From NCBI RefSeq assembly GCF_947631165.1, contig NZ_CANRKH010000010.1:1-64000 (forward strand): a stretch of 64,000 bases of DNA, given 5' to 3'. Source of the stretch: an uncultured Dysosmobacter sp. GTDB lineage: Bacteria; Bacillota; Clostridia; Oscillospirales; Oscillospiraceae. How positions within the stretch are numbered: the first letter of the stretch is position 1; each line of letters begins with the position of its first letter. The notes beneath the pieces were generated by a model. The model saw only the letters and a program-made list of their open reading frames with translations. It did not search any database and was not told the DNA's origin. A program made the translations under genes and the position numbers. Positions 24,311 through 33,863 of the stretch are shown here, one piece after another.

Positions 24311-25486
24311 TTACGCCAGGACCTTCTTCATGATGTCCAGGCCCGCGTCCATCTCCTCTTTCGTGATGACCAGTGGCGGCAGCAGGCGCATGCCGGGACC
24401 GGCGGTGAGCACCAGCAGGCCGTTTTCAATGAGCTTGTTCGCGATCTCGCCCTTGTGGAAACCCTCCTTCACCTCGATGCCGATCATCAGGCCCATGCCC
24501 CGGGTCTTGCCGAAGCAGGGCAGGTCCAGCGCCTCGATGCCCTGCCGCAGGTACGCGCCCTTGGCCTGGACCTCCGCCAGGAATTCGCCGGTCAAGGTCT
24601 CCTGCACCACCAGGCCCGCGGCGGCACAGACGGGATTGGCGCCGAAGGTGGTGGCATGGGTGCCGGGGCCCAGAACGTCCCGGCACTTTGCGCTTGCCAG
24701 GATGCCGCTCATGGGCAGGCCGCCGGCGATTCCCTTGGCAAAGGACGCTACGTCCGGCAGAATGCCGTACTGCTGGAAGGCGAACAGGCTGCCTGTCCGG
24801 CCCACGCCGGTCTGCACCTCGTCCACCAGCAGCAGCCAGTCCCGCTCTTCGCACAGCTTGGCCACGGCCTGGACGTACGCCTTGTCCAGGGGCAGCACGC
24901 CGCCCTCGCCCTGGACCAGCTCCATCATCACGGCGCACACATCGTCCCCGGCGGCCTCCAGGGCGCTGAGGTCGTTGGCGTCGGCGTAGCGGAAGCCCTC
25001 GGTGAAGGGGAAGAAATAGTTGTGGAATACCTCCTGGCCGGTGGCCATCAACGTGGTGATGGTGCGGCCGTGGAAAGAGTTGTTCAGCGTGACGATGGCG
25101 GAGCGGCCCTTGCCGTACTTGTCAAAGCTGTACTTCCGGGCCAATTTGATCATGCCCTCGTTGGCCTCGCCGCCGCCGTTGGCGAAGAACACACAGCTCT
25201 CGCCGGTGCGCTTGCAGAGGATCTCCGCCAGCCGCGCCGCCGGCTCCGTGTAGAACAGGTTGGACACATGGCCCAGCTTTTTGGCCTGGGCGGCGATGGC
25301 GTCGGCCCAGGGCTGATACCCGTAACCCAGGTCGCACACACCGATGCCGCTGGTGAAGTCGATATAGGCATTGCCCTCGGGGTCGTAGAGGGTCGCGCCC
25401 TGGCCGTGGTCCACGGCCACCGGGAAGCGGCCGTAAGTATTCATGATGTACTGGCCCGTCAGGGCCTTGATCTCAGCGGAAGTCAT
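24311..25486 (-). CDS. argD: Acetylornithine aminotransferase
   Basis: A 391-residue class III PLP aminotransferase. IDFTSGIGVCDLGYG near 42, the LLLVDEVQTGVGRTG block near 213 with the cofactor Asp, and SFAKGIAGGLPMSG near 240, whose Lys forms the Schiff base, are intact. It converts N-acetylglutamate semialdehyde to N-acetylornithine. The start overlaps the argB end region closely, with GGAGG 9 bases before, so the two are coupled. Confidence 0.95.
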   Translation of the reverse strand: MTSAEIKALTGQYIMNTYGRFPVAVDHGQGATLYDPEGNAYIDFTSGIGVCDLGYGYQPWADAIAAQAKKLGHVSNLFYTEPAARLAEILCKRTGESCVFFANGGGEANEGMIKLARKYSFDKYGKGRSAIVTLNNSFHGRTITTLMATGQEVFHNYFFPFTEGFRYADANDLSALEAAGDDVCAVMMELVQGEGGVLPLDKAYVQAVAKLCEERDWLLLVDEVQTGVGRTGSLFAFQQYGILPDVASFAKGIAGGLPMSGILASAKCRDVLGPGTHATTFGANPVCAAAGLVVQETLTGEFLAEVQAKGAYLRQGIEALDLPCFGKTRGMGLMIGIEVKEGFHKGEIANKLIENGLLVLTAGPGMRLLPPLVITKEEMDAGLDIMKKVLA

Positions 25487-25487
25487 G

Positions 25488-26351
25488 TCAGTTCTCCTCC
25501 TTTTTCAGCATGGTGCCAATACCCTGGTCGCTCAGCAGCTCAATGAGGATGGAGTGGGGAATGCGGCCGTCCAGGATGTGGACCCGGTCCACGCCGCCGG
25601 TGATGGCGTCCACGCAGCACTCCATCTTGGGGATCATGCCGCCGGAGATGACGCCCTTCACCACCAGCTCCGGCACCTCGTAGGTGTGGACCACATGGAT
25701 CAGGGTCTCCTCGTCGTGGGGGTCTTGCAGCAATCCCCGCACATCTGTCAGCAGGATCAGCTTCTCCGCCCCCAAGGCCACTGCCAGCTTGGCAGCGGCG
25801 GTGTCGGCGTTGATGTTGTAGGCGGTATCCGCGTCCACGCCCTGGGCCACGGTGGAGACCACGGGAATGTAGCCGGTCATCAGGGCGTTCTCCACCGGCT
25901 CCGGATTCACGCCGGTGATGCGGCCCACCAGGCCGTACTTCTCATCCAGGCGCTCCGCCTGGAACAGCTGACCGTCCATGCCGCACAGGCCGATGGCCTG
26001 GCCCCCCAGCCGGTTGAGCTGTGCCACAAGGTCCTTGTTCACCTTGCCGCAGAGGACGGACTGGACGATGTCCATGGTAGTCTCATCCGTGTACCGCAGG
26101 CCGTCCACGAATTTGCTCTGGTGGCCGATGCGCTTGAGCATGTCGCTGATCTCCGGTCCGCCGCCGTGGACCACCACGACCCGGATGCCCACCAGGCTCA
26201 GCAGAATGATATCGCTCATGACGGCCTTGCGCAGCTCCTCGGACACCATGGCGTTGCCGCCGTACTTGACCACGATGGTCTTTCCTGTGAATTTTTGGAT
26301 ATAGGGCAGGGCCTCCACCAGCGTGCGGGCCTGCTGTTCATGAGAGGACAT
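25488..26351 (-). CDS. argB: Acetylglutamate kinase
   Basis: A 287-residue amino-acid kinase fold enzyme. VVKYGGNAM near 27, VVVVHGGGPEISDML near 58 and the YNINADTAAAKLAVALGAEK block near 185 are conserved. It phosphorylates N-acetylglutamate, the step usually inhibited by arginine in organisms that recycle the acetyl group through ArgJ. The start has GGAAAGGAG upstream. Confidence 0.95.
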   Translation of the reverse strand: MSSHEQQARTLVEALPYIQKFTGKTIVVKYGGNAMVSEELRKAVMSDIILLSLVGIRVVVVHGGGPEISDMLKRIGHQSKFVDGLRYTDETTMDIVQSVLCGKVNKDLVAQLNRLGGQAIGLCGMDGQLFQAERLDEKYGLVGRITGVNPEPVENALMTGYIPVVSTVAQGVDADTAYNINADTAAAKLAVALGAEKLILLTDVRGLLQDPHDEETLIHVVHTYEVPELVVKGVISGGMIPKMECCVDAITGGVDRVHILDGRIPHSILIELLSDQGIGTMLKKEEN

Positions 26352-26651
26352 AAGCCTCTCTCCTTTCCTCTATGAGTTCCAGGGTTTGCCTCTGGTTTCT
26401 CCGCATGAGCGGAAAAATAAAATGAAATCATTTTCGCCGCGGCGTGTACGTGGCGAAAATACCCCGACCTGTGCGCCTTGGGCGCACACGCCAGTGACCG
26501 ATGTCACTGGTGGGGGGAATCTAAAGGGAGAAAGCAGCGAAGCGCCGCCAGTGGCGGATGAAACGAGCTGCTTTCGAGGCCGCGGCACGATTGGCGGCCC
26601 CAAATAGGGGCCGGGAATCGTACTGCCGCAACGGTGTGCGAAGTCCCCTCT
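26352..26651. other. Hairpin-cluster intergenic region between argJ and argB
   Basis: No gene is supported. At least five stems follow one another: ATTTTCGCC/GGCGAAAAT, TGTGCGCC/GGCGCACA, CCAGTGAC/GTCACTGG, GAAAGCAG/CTGCTTTC, and a nested CGATT..GGCCCC/GGGGCC..AATCG stem (about 26590-26616). The last resembles one at 59938-59971, and the opening AAATCATTTTCGCCGCGGC (26425-26443) recurs at 30495-30513. These look like members of an intergenic repeat family. Confidence 0.6.
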
Positions 26652-27878
26652 TTAAGTACGGTAATCGCCGTTGATCTTCACATAGTCATAGGTCAGGTCG
26701 CAGCCCCAGCAGGTGCAGGCGGCGCCGCCCTCGCCCATGGTGATGTTGATCTCCACGTCGTGCTCCGTCAGGATCGTTTTCGCCTTGGCCTCGTCAAAGT
26801 CCAGGCCCCGGCCCTTCTCGCACACGGCGATATCCCCCGCCGCGCTGGCGAAGTGAACGTCCACCTTCTCCGGGTCGAAGTCCGCGCCGGAGTAGCCCAT
26901 GGCGCACAGCACCCGGCCCCAGTTGGCGTCGGCGCCGAAAATGGCGGCCTTCATCAGGCTGGAGGAGATGACGGACTTGGCCACCGTCTCCGCCTGGGTC
27001 ACATCCTTAGCTCCTTTGACGGTGCAGGTGATGAGGTGCTTGGCCCCCTCGCCGTCGGAGGCCATCCGCTTGGCCAGCTCCACGCATAGGGCCTGGAGAG
27101 CCTCCAGGAACGCGTCATAGTCCGGGCCTTTTTCCGTGATGCAGGGATTGCCTGCCAAGCCGTTGGCCAGGACAATGCAGCTGTCGTTGGTGGAGGTGTC
27201 GCCGTCCACACTGATGCGGTTGAAGCTGACGCCCACCGTCTCCAGCAGGGCGGTCTTGATCATTTCAGGAGAAATGGCGCAGTCAGTGGTCAAAAAGCAC
27301 AACATAGTGCCCATATTGGGATGGATCATACCGCTGCCCTTGGCGATGCCGCCCATGCGGACGATCTTGCCGCCCACGGTGGTCTCCACCGCCACCTCTT
27401 TTTTCGCCATGTCGGTGGTCATAATGGCGTGGGCCGCCGCGTCGCTGGCCTCGTCGGAACGCTCCAGCGCAGCGTACAGCGCCGGCACGCCGTCCTCGAT
27501 GACCTGGACGTTGAGGGTCTGGCCAATCACGCCGGTGGAGGATACCAGCACGTCCTCCGCTCCGCAGCCAATGGCCTTTGCCGCCGCAGCGCACATCCGC
27601 TGGGCGTATTCCTCACCGTGGGGGGCGCAGGCGTTGGCATTGCCGCTGTTGGCGATGATGGCCCGGGCCTTCCCGCCGGCCAGATGGGCCTTGTCCACAT
27701 GGATGGGCGCCGCCTTCACCACGTTTTTCGTAAACACCGCCGCTGCGGCGCAGTCCACATCGGAGACGATCAGCGCCACGTCCTTTTTCCAAGCAGCGTG
27801 GGTCTTGACGCCCACATGGATGCCGGCTGCCCGGAAGCCCTGAGCGGCGCAGACGCCGCCGGAGATAAAGTTCAGCAT
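26652..27878 (-). CDS. argJ: Bifunctional ornithine acetyltransferase/N-acetylglutamate synthase
   Basis: A 408-residue self-cleaving enzyme. The cleavage region KGSGMIHPNMGTML carries the nucleophile Thr (usually MATML, here MGTML). It moves the acetyl group from acetylornithine to glutamate, and may also make acetylglutamate from acetyl-CoA, which would explain the lack of argA here. The ATG chosen has GAGG 7 bases upstream; an upstream TTG adds 7 residues but has no site. Confidence 0.95.
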   Translation of the reverse strand: MLNFISGGVCAAQGFRAAGIHVGVKTHAAWKKDVALIVSDVDCAAAAVFTKNVVKAAPIHVDKAHLAGGKARAIIANSGNANACAPHGEEYAQRMCAAAAKAIGCGAEDVLVSSTGVIGQTLNVQVIEDGVPALYAALERSDEASDAAAHAIMTTDMAKKEVAVETTVGGKIVRMGGIAKGSGMIHPNMGTMLCFLTTDCAISPEMIKTALLETVGVSFNRISVDGDTSTNDSCIVLANGLAGNPCITEKGPDYDAFLEALQALCVELAKRMASDGEGAKHLITCTVKGAKDVTQAETVAKSVISSSLMKAAIFGADANWGRVLCAMGYSGADFDPEKVDVHFASAAGDIAVCEKGRGLDFDEAKAKTILTEHDVEINITMGEGGAACTCWGCDLTYDYVKINGDYRT

Positions 27879-27974
27879 ACTTCTACCTCGCTGTTTCAAT
27901 TAGTAATTCGAATACGGATCGGGGCGCGGATGAGAAAAAATTCTCATTCCTCGCTCCTCATTCCACATTTGGGA

Positions 27975-28934
27975 TCATAGGTTCAGCCCTGTCGTTTCCG
28001 GGAAACCCAGCATCAGGTTCATGTTCTGGACAGCGGCGCCGGACGCGCCCTTGCCCAGATTGTCGAACAGGGCGGTGATGGTGAACTGACGGTCATTTCC
28101 CGCCACGAACAGAGACAGGCTGTCGGTCCCGGCCTTGGCCGCGCCGTAGAGCTTGGAACTGGCCTCGATGCCGCCCTCCTCGTCGGTGGGGTCGCCGGCG
28201 ACCCGGACCAGCTTCTGGCCCCGGTAGTAGTCATAGAGCCTGGCCCACACGTCATGAAGGGCCGTCACGCCCTGGATCTGGCTCATATGCAACGGCACGG
28301 TGGCGGCCATACCCTTGTAATAGTCGTCCACAATGGGGCTGAACACCGGCTTTTGGGCCAGACCGCAGATCTTCTGCATCTCCGGCAGGTGCTTGTGGGC
28401 CTGGGTCACGCCATAGATGGCGGGGCTGGCCATCACCTCCGACTTGCCCTCCCCCTCGTACTGGGCGATCATCTTCTTCCCGCCGCCGGAGTAGCCGGTG
28501 AGGGAAAAGCAGCTCAGAACCGCGTCCTTCGGCAGCAGGCCCATGGCCGTCAGGGGATAGACGATGGAGATAAAGCCCGTGGCGTGACAGCCGGGGTTCG
28601 CAACCCGCTTGCTCTTTTTGATAGCCTCCCTGTGGGCCGGAGACAGCTCCGGGAAGCCATAGTCCCAGGCGGGGTCCGTCCGATGGGCGGTGGAGGCGTC
28701 GATGATGCGGGTGTTTGGATTCTCCACGAGGGACACCGCCTCGATGGCCGCCGCGTCGGGCAGGCACAAAAACACGACGTCCGCCGCGTCCATCAGCTTC
28801 TTTCGCTCCGCCGGGTCCTTTCGCTTGACCTCGTCGATCAGCAGCAGGTCGATGTCGCTGCGGGCGGCCAGACGGTCATAAATTTGCAGGCCAGTGGTGC
28901 CGTCCTTGCCGTCGATATATACTTTGGGTCTCAT
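27975..28934 (-). CDS. argC: N-acetyl-gamma-glutamyl-phosphate reductase, type 2
   Basis: A 319-residue NADPH-dependent reductase with the short N-terminal Rossmann stretch VYIDGKDGTTGLQIYDRL and the catalytic Cys in VANPGCHATGF near residue 110. The length and GKDGTTG start mark the type 2 (short) group. It reduces acetylglutamyl phosphate between the ArgB and ArgD steps. The start has GGAGGG upstream. Confidence 0.94.
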   Translation of the reverse strand: MRPKVYIDGKDGTTGLQIYDRLAARSDIDLLLIDEVKRKDPAERKKLMDAADVVFLCLPDAAAIEAVSLVENPNTRIIDASTAHRTDPAWDYGFPELSPAHREAIKKSKRVANPGCHATGFISIVYPLTAMGLLPKDAVLSCFSLTGYSGGGKKMIAQYEGEGKSEVMASPAIYGVTQAHKHLPEMQKICGLAQKPVFSPIVDDYYKGMAATVPLHMSQIQGVTALHDVWARLYDYYRGQKLVRVAGDPTDEEGGIEASSKLYGAAKAGTDSLSLFVAGNDRQFTITALFDNLGKGASGAAVQNMNLMLGFPETTGLNL

Positions 28935-28981
28935 AATACGCCCTCCGGTTCAGATAGGAATAAAGAGATAAGAGATCTCTC

Positions 28982-30367
28982 TTATCTTTTATCTCGTTGC
29001 TGTATGAACTGCTCAATGGCCCCGATCTGCCTTGTGGTCTCCGCCGCGGCGGGGCCGCCGTAGCTCGCCCGCAGAGCCATGCAGTTCTCCAGGTTCAGCG
29101 CGTCGTACACGTCCGCCTCGAACAGGTCCGAGACGGCCTTCAGCTCCTCCAGGGTCAGCTCCTCCAGCGTCTTGCCCTGCTGGGTGCAGGCGGCCACCAG
29201 ATGGCCCACGGTGGTGTAAGCATCCCGGAAGGGCATGCCCTTCTTGGTGAGATAATCGGCGCAGTCGGTGGCGTTGATGAAGCCTTTCCCCGCCGCCTTG
29301 CGCATGTTGTCCGGCAGGACGGTCATGGTGTCGATCATAGCGGCGAACACGGGGACGCACATCTCCACGGTGTCGATGGCGTCGAACACCGGTTCCTTGT
29401 CCTCCTGCATATCCTTGTTATAGGCCAGAGGCAGGCCCTTCATCACCGTCAGCAGGCCCATCAGGTCGCCGTAGACCCGGCCCGTCTTGCCGCGGACCAG
29501 TTCCGCCACATCCGGGTTCTTCTTCTGCGGCATGATGCTGCTGCCGGTGGCATAGGCGTCGTCCAGCTCCACGAACTTGAACTCCCAGCTGCACCAGAGG
29601 ATGACCTCCTCGGCAAAGCGGCTCAGGTGCATCATCAAAATGGACAGGCCGGAGAGCAGCTCCAACGCATAATCCCGGTCAGACACGCCGTCCAGGGAGT
29701 TGCCCATGGGTCCGTCAAAGCCCAGCTCCTTCGCGGTCTGCCAGCGGTCGATGGGATAGGTGGTGCCCGCCAGAGCGCCGCTGCCCAGAGGGCACTCGTT
29801 GAGCCGCCTGGCGCAGTCCTCCAGCCGGGTCACGTCCCGGCGGAACATGGCGGCATAGGCGCACAGGTGCTGGGCAAAGGAGATGGGCTGGGCCCGCTGA
29901 AGGTGGGTATAGCCCGGCATCACGGCGGTCTGGTGCTGCTTTGCCTGACGGCACAGCACCCGCTCCAGCTCCAGAAGCTGCCCCACGATGACAGGGATCT
30001 GCTCCCGGACGTACATCCGGAAGTCCAGGGCCACCTGGTCGTTGCGGCTGCGGGCGGTGTGGAGCCGCTTTCCCGCGTCGCCGACGCGGGCGGTCAGCAG
30101 ACTCTCGATGTTCATGTGGATATCCTCATTTTCGGCGGAAAATTCCACCTTCCCCGCCTCAATGTCCTCCAGGATGCCCAGCAGTCCCTCGGTGATAGCG
30201 GCCACATCCTCTTTGGGGATCACGCCGCAGTCCCCCAGCATCTTGGCGTGGGCCAGGGAGCCGGTGATATCCTCCCTGTACAGCCGTTGGTCAAAGCCGA
30301 TGGAGGCGTTCAGTTCATTCACAAGGGCGTCGGTGTCCTTCCCGAACCGCCCGGACCATAGTTTCAT
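28982..30367 (-). CDS. argH: Argininosuccinate lyase
   Basis: A 461-residue member of the fumarase/aspartase family. It starts LWSGRFGKDTDALVNELNAS and carries the signature GSSIMPQKKNPD near residue 275. It splits argininosuccinate into arginine and fumarate; fumC nearby can take up the fumarate. It follows argG in the same direction after a 350-base spacer. The ribosome site is AAAGGA. Confidence 0.96.
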   Translation of the reverse strand: MKLWSGRFGKDTDALVNELNASIGFDQRLYREDITGSLAHAKMLGDCGVIPKEDVAAITEGLLGILEDIEAGKVEFSAENEDIHMNIESLLTARVGDAGKRLHTARSRNDQVALDFRMYVREQIPVIVGQLLELERVLCRQAKQHQTAVMPGYTHLQRAQPISFAQHLCAYAAMFRRDVTRLEDCARRLNECPLGSGALAGTTYPIDRWQTAKELGFDGPMGNSLDGVSDRDYALELLSGLSILMMHLSRFAEEVILWCSWEFKFVELDDAYATGSSIMPQKKNPDVAELVRGKTGRVYGDLMGLLTVMKGLPLAYNKDMQEDKEPVFDAIDTVEMCVPVFAAMIDTMTVLPDNMRKAAGKGFINATDCADYLTKKGMPFRDAYTTVGHLVAACTQQGKTLEELTLEELKAVSDLFEADVYDALNLENCMALRASYGGPAAAETTRQIGAIEQFIQQRDKR

Positions 30368-30717
30368 AAAAGGTTCCTTTCACCGCAGACGCGGGGCGAA
30401 GAGGTCGTCTCCGTCCCGCAGTCCGCGTTTTTCTTTTCAAATGGGGCTAAGGGCATGCCCCTGATCTGTTTGCCAACAGCAAACAGATCCATTCAAATCA
30501 TTTTCGCCGCGGCATGGGCGGGGCAAAAATCTTCCGGCCGCCTTTGGCGGCGGCACCATTCCTCTCAGGGGGCCCGCCGCGCAGGCTCGGCGGGGAGAGG
30601 AGGAAGAAACGGAGCAGTTTTCCAAGTCCCTCTTCCACCGGGTCTTGGAAAGATAGCGCAGTTTCTTCCGACGAGGTAAGGGGTGGTCAGGAGGGGAGCC
30701 TGCCCCCCTCCCAGGTT
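30368..30717. other. Hairpin-cluster intergenic region between argG and argH
   Basis: No gene. It contains GATCTGTTTG/CAAACAGATC, the shared motif AAATCATTTTCGCCGCGGC (30495-30513), and a nested stem of AAGAAAC..GTTTCTT (30603-30667) enclosing TTCCAAG/CTTGGAA. Same style as the argJ-argB spacer. It does not obviously contain a promoter for argH. Confidence 0.55.
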
Positions 30718-31944
30718 TTACAGCTTGCCCTGTTCTCTCAAGGCCAGCACCGTATCGGGCAGGCCCCACAGGTTGATGAAGCCGGTGGCATTGGTCTGGT
30801 CGTAGGCGCTCTCGTTGAAGGTCACCAGCTCCTCGGAGTACAGGCTATCGGGAGAGGTGACGGAGGCGGTGATGATGTTGCCCTTGTACAGCTTCAGCTT
30901 CACGCTGCCGGTGACATGCTCCTGGGTCTTGTCCGCAAAGGCGCTGAGGGCCTCCCGCAGGGGGGTGAACCACTTGCCGTTGTAAACCAGATCCGCGAAG
31001 TCCACCGCCAGCTTGCTCTTCATGTGGGCGGTGTCCTTGTCGATGGTGATCATCTCCAGGCACTGATGGGCCTTGTAGAGGATGGTGCCGCCCGGGGTCT
31101 CATAAACGCCCCGGTCCTTCATGCCCACCAGCCGGTTCTCTACGATGTCCAGCAGGCCGATGCCGTTCTCGCCGCCCAGCTTGTTCAGCTTGCGGATGAT
31201 GTCGCTGGCCTTCATCTTCTCGCCATCAATGGCCACGGGCACGCCTTTTTCAAAGTCCAGGGTGACGTAGGTGGGCGCGTCGGGGGCGGTGATGGGGGAA
31301 ACGCCCATCTCCAGGAAGCCGGGCTTCTCGTACTGGGGCTCGTTGGCGGGGTCCTCCAGATCCAGGCCCTCATGGCTCAGGTGCCACAGGTTCTTGTCCT
31401 TGGAGTAGTTGGTCTCCCGGGAGATCTTCAGAGGCACGTTGTGGGCCTCGGCGTAGTCGATCTCCTCGTCCCGGCCCTTGATGGACCACTCCCGCCAGGG
31501 GGCGATGATGGTCATGTCGGGGGCAAAGCGCTTGATGGTCAGCTCGAACCGGACCTGGTCGTTGCCCTTGCCGGTGCAGCCATGGCAGATGGCGTCGGCG
31601 CCCTCGGCCTTGGCGATCTCCACCAGCTTCTTGGCGATGATGGGCCGTGCAAAGGCGGTGCCCAGCAGATACTGCTCATAGCTGGCGCCCATCTTCATGG
31701 AGGGGATGATGACGTCATCCACCATCTCGTCGGTCAGGTCCGCGATATACAGCTTGGAAGCGCCGGTCTTGATGGCCTTTTCCTCCAGGCCGTCCAGCTC
31801 GTCGTTCTGGCCCACATCGCCTGCCACGGCAATGATCTCGGGGTCGTTGTAGTTCTCCTTCAGCCAGGGGATGATGATGGATGTATCCAGGCCGCCGGAA
31901 TAGGCCAGCACGATCTTCTTGATGTCTTTCTTATCCTTTTTCAT
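30718..31944 (-). CDS. argG: Argininosuccinate synthase
   Basis: A 408-residue enzyme joining citrulline and aspartate with ATP. The N-terminal PP-loop [14 protein letters not shown] (residues 9-22) and the [15 protein letters not shown] block near 115 are intact. It is the first gene of the leftward arginine cluster, so the ARG box upstream should control the whole set. The start has GGGAGGA upstream. Confidence 0.96.
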   Translation of the reverse strand: MKKDKKDIKKIVLAYSGGLDTSIIIPWLKENYNDPEIIAVAGDVGQNDELDGLEEKAIKTGASKLYIADLTDEMVDDVIIPSMKMGASYEQYLLGTAFARPIIAKKLVEIAKAEGADAICHGCTGKGNDQVRFELTIKRFAPDMTIIAPWREWSIKGRDEEIDYAEAHNVPLKISRETNYSKDKNLWHLSHEGLDLEDPANEPQYEKPGFLEMGVSPITAPDAPTYVTLDFEKGVPVAIDGEKMKASDIIRKLNKLGGENGIGLLDIVENRLVGMKDRGVYETPGGTILYKAHQCLEMITIDKDTAHMKSKLAVDFADLVYNGKWFTPLREALSAFADKTQEHVTGSVKLKLYKGNIITASVTSPDSLYSEELVTFNESAYDQTNATGFINLWGLPDTVLALREQGKL

Positions 31945-31982
31945 GATGGGGTCCTCCCTAAGTGTTGTTTGATGATGGTTGC

Positions 31983-32012
31983 ATTATACGCCTACATTGA
32001 ATATTTATTCAA
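31983..32012 (-). promoter_or_regulatory. argG promoter overlapped by an ARG box
   Basis: TTGAAT, 18 bases, then a perfect TATAAT on the minus strand. The palindrome TTGAATATTTATTCAA (31997-32012) covers the -35 element and part of the spacer. It matches the ArgR/AhrC operator consensus (TGAATAWWWATTCA), so arginine repressor binding would block RNA polymerase. Confidence 0.85.
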
Positions 32013-32248
32013 CTGTCAACTTGCATAATCTTTTCCATGTCCTTTGGTATTTTTTGCATATATCCACAAATCCATTGCTGTCAGTCGTTTTAGCTGTTCC
32101 AGTCCCGGCGGCCCTCCCCGATGGGCGGCCTGTCCCCCGGCGGCAGGCCGCCCTGCATAAAATTCCGCATATATTCACATTCACTGTATCGTGTGCATAG
32201 TCCGTCCCAGCGTGGGAAAGGACCAGCCCTCCGGCCGCCCTCTCCCAT
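32013..32248. other. Spacer between fumC and the argG promoter
   Basis: No gene is seen. A 10-bp stem GGGCGGCCTG/CAGGCCGCCC lies at 32123-32153 without a T-run; it may stabilise the fumC transcript end. Confidence 0.45.
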
Positions 32249-33607
32249 TTACACCATCTTCTCCGGCCGCACCGTCTCGTCAAATTCCTCCGCCGTCAGC
32301 AGGCCCAGGGCCAGCACCGCTTCTTTCAGCGTGGTGCCGTCGTGAAGGGCCTTTTTGGCGCATTTGGCCGCCGCCTCATAGCCGATCCTGGGCGTCAGGC
32401 AGGTCACCAGCATCAGGGAGTTGTGCAGGTTGCGCTCCATCCGCTCAACATCAGGGGTTATGCCCTCCACGCAGTGGGCCCGGAAGGAATCCATAACATC
32501 CGCCAGCAGCCGGGCGGAGAGCTGGAAGTTATATGCCGAAACCGGCAAAAACACATTCAGCTGGAAATTGCCCTGGCTGGCGGCGAAGCCGATGGCCGCG
32601 TCGTTTCCCATCACTTGGACGGCGACCATGGTGACGGCCTCGCACTGGGTCGGGTTCACCTTGCCGGGCATGATGCTGCTGCCCGGTTCATTCTCCGGGA
32701 TGCGCAGTTCGCCCATGCCGCAGCGGGGGCCGCTGGCCTCAAAGCGGATATCGTTGGCGATCTTCATCAGGTTGGCCGCCAGGGCCTTCAGCGCCCCGTG
32801 GGCAAACACCAGGGCGTCCTTGCTGGTAAGGGCGTGGAACTTGTTTTCGTCCGGGGTAAAGTCCAGTCCCGTCATCTCCCGGAGCTGGGCGCAGACCATC
32901 TCATCGTATCCCTTGGGGGCGTTGAGGCCGGTGCCCACGGCGGTACCGCCGATGGCCAGCTTGGTCAGTTCCGTCAGGGCCAGACGCAGCATCCGGCAGG
33001 GGGCCTCCACCAGCTCCCGCCAGCCGGAGACCTCCTGAGCGAACCGCAGGGGCGTGGCGTCCTGCAAATGGGTCCGGCCGATGCGGATCAGATCCGGGTA
33101 TGCCGCCGCCAGCTTTTCAAAAGCCGCCGCCAGCCGCTCCGCCGCAGGGATCACGTCGTTTGCCACGCTCAGCGCCGCCGCGATGTGCAGGGCGGAGGGA
33201 AAGGTGTCGTTAGAGGACTGGGAGGCGTTCACATGGTCGTTGGGATGCAGGGCCACGCCTTTTTCCGCCGCCAGATGGGCGATGACCTCGTTGACATTCA
33301 TGTTGGTCTGGGTTCCGCTGCCGGTCTGCCACACCACCAGGGGAAACTCGCCGTCCCATTTCCCCTCCCGGATCTCCCGGCAGGCGGCGGCGATGGCCTG
33401 GGCCTGCTCCTCCGTCAGCTTGCCTGCCTGTCGGTTGGCCAGAGCGCAGGCTTCCTTCAAATAGGCGAAGGCGGTGATGATCTCCCTGGGCTGGCGCTGG
33501 CCGCCGATCTTGAAGTTCTCAAAGCTCCGCTGGGTCTGGGCGCCCCAGTGGTGGTCCGCCGGAACGGATATCTCCCCCATGGTGTCATGCTCGATGCGGG
33601 TGTTCAT
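32249..33607 (-). CDS. fumC: Fumarate hydratase class II
   Basis: A 452-residue fumarase. [16 protein letters not shown] near 97, [17 protein letters not shown] near 125, [10 protein letters not shown] near 175 and the superfamily signature [11 protein letters not shown] near 305 are intact. The TPLRFAQE and [11 protein letters not shown] context fits fumarase rather than aspartase or argininosuccinate lyase. It interconverts fumarate and malate in the cytosol. The start was chosen for the GGGGG site; an upstream ATG adds 11 residues but lies in the promoter region. Confidence 0.92.
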   Translation of the reverse strand: MNTRIEHDTMGEISVPADHHWGAQTQRSFENFKIGGQRQPREIITAFAYLKEACALANRQAGKLTEEQAQAIAAACREIREGKWDGEFPLVVWQTGSGTQTNMNVNEVIAHLAAEKGVALHPNDHVNASQSSNDTFPSALHIAAALSVANDVIPAAERLAAAFEKLAAAYPDLIRIGRTHLQDATPLRFAQEVSGWRELVEAPCRMLRLALTELTKLAIGGTAVGTGLNAPKGYDEMVCAQLREMTGLDFTPDENKFHALTSKDALVFAHGALKALAANLMKIANDIRFEASGPRCGMGELRIPENEPGSSIMPGKVNPTQCEAVTMVAVQVMGNDAAIGFAASQGNFQLNVFLPVSAYNFQLSARLLADVMDSFRAHCVEGITPDVERMERNLHNSLMLVTCLTPRIGYEAAAKCAKKALHDGTTLKEAVLALGLLTAEEFDETVRPEKMV

Positions 33608-33643
33608 ATGGATCGATCCCCCATTTGTACAAAATTTCATTTT

Positions 33644-33672
33644 ATTATATCCGGAAAGACGCCGGGACGCAA
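33644..33672 (-). promoter_or_regulatory. Promoter of fumC
   Basis: TTGCGT, 17 bases, then a perfect TATAAT, about 30 bases upstream of the start codon. Confidence 0.65.
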
Positions 33673-33703
33673 GGGGGATGACTCCTCAGAGCTGATACAA
33701 ATC

Positions 33704-33863
33704 ACTCATCAAACAATTTCATTGTTTGATTGGGGCCGCTTAAGCGGTACCGGCGGCGAAGCCGCCAGTGATGAAAGTCCATACTTTTCCTGCGCGGCGC
33801 AGACGCGGCGGCGGGATGCGCCGCAATAAAAAACTTTTTAAAGTTTTTTATTCTCAAACAGTA
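33704..33863 (-). repeat. AT-cored dispersed repeat (copy 3, long)
   Basis: Reverse orientation relative to copy 1, sharing GTGATGAAAGTCCATACTTT, TCCTGCGC, GATGCGCCGCAATAAAAAAC and the AAACTTTTTAAAGTTTTTTA palindrome. It lies at the 3' end of the small DUF-type gene below, whose last codons it overlaps by a few bases. Confidence 0.7.
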
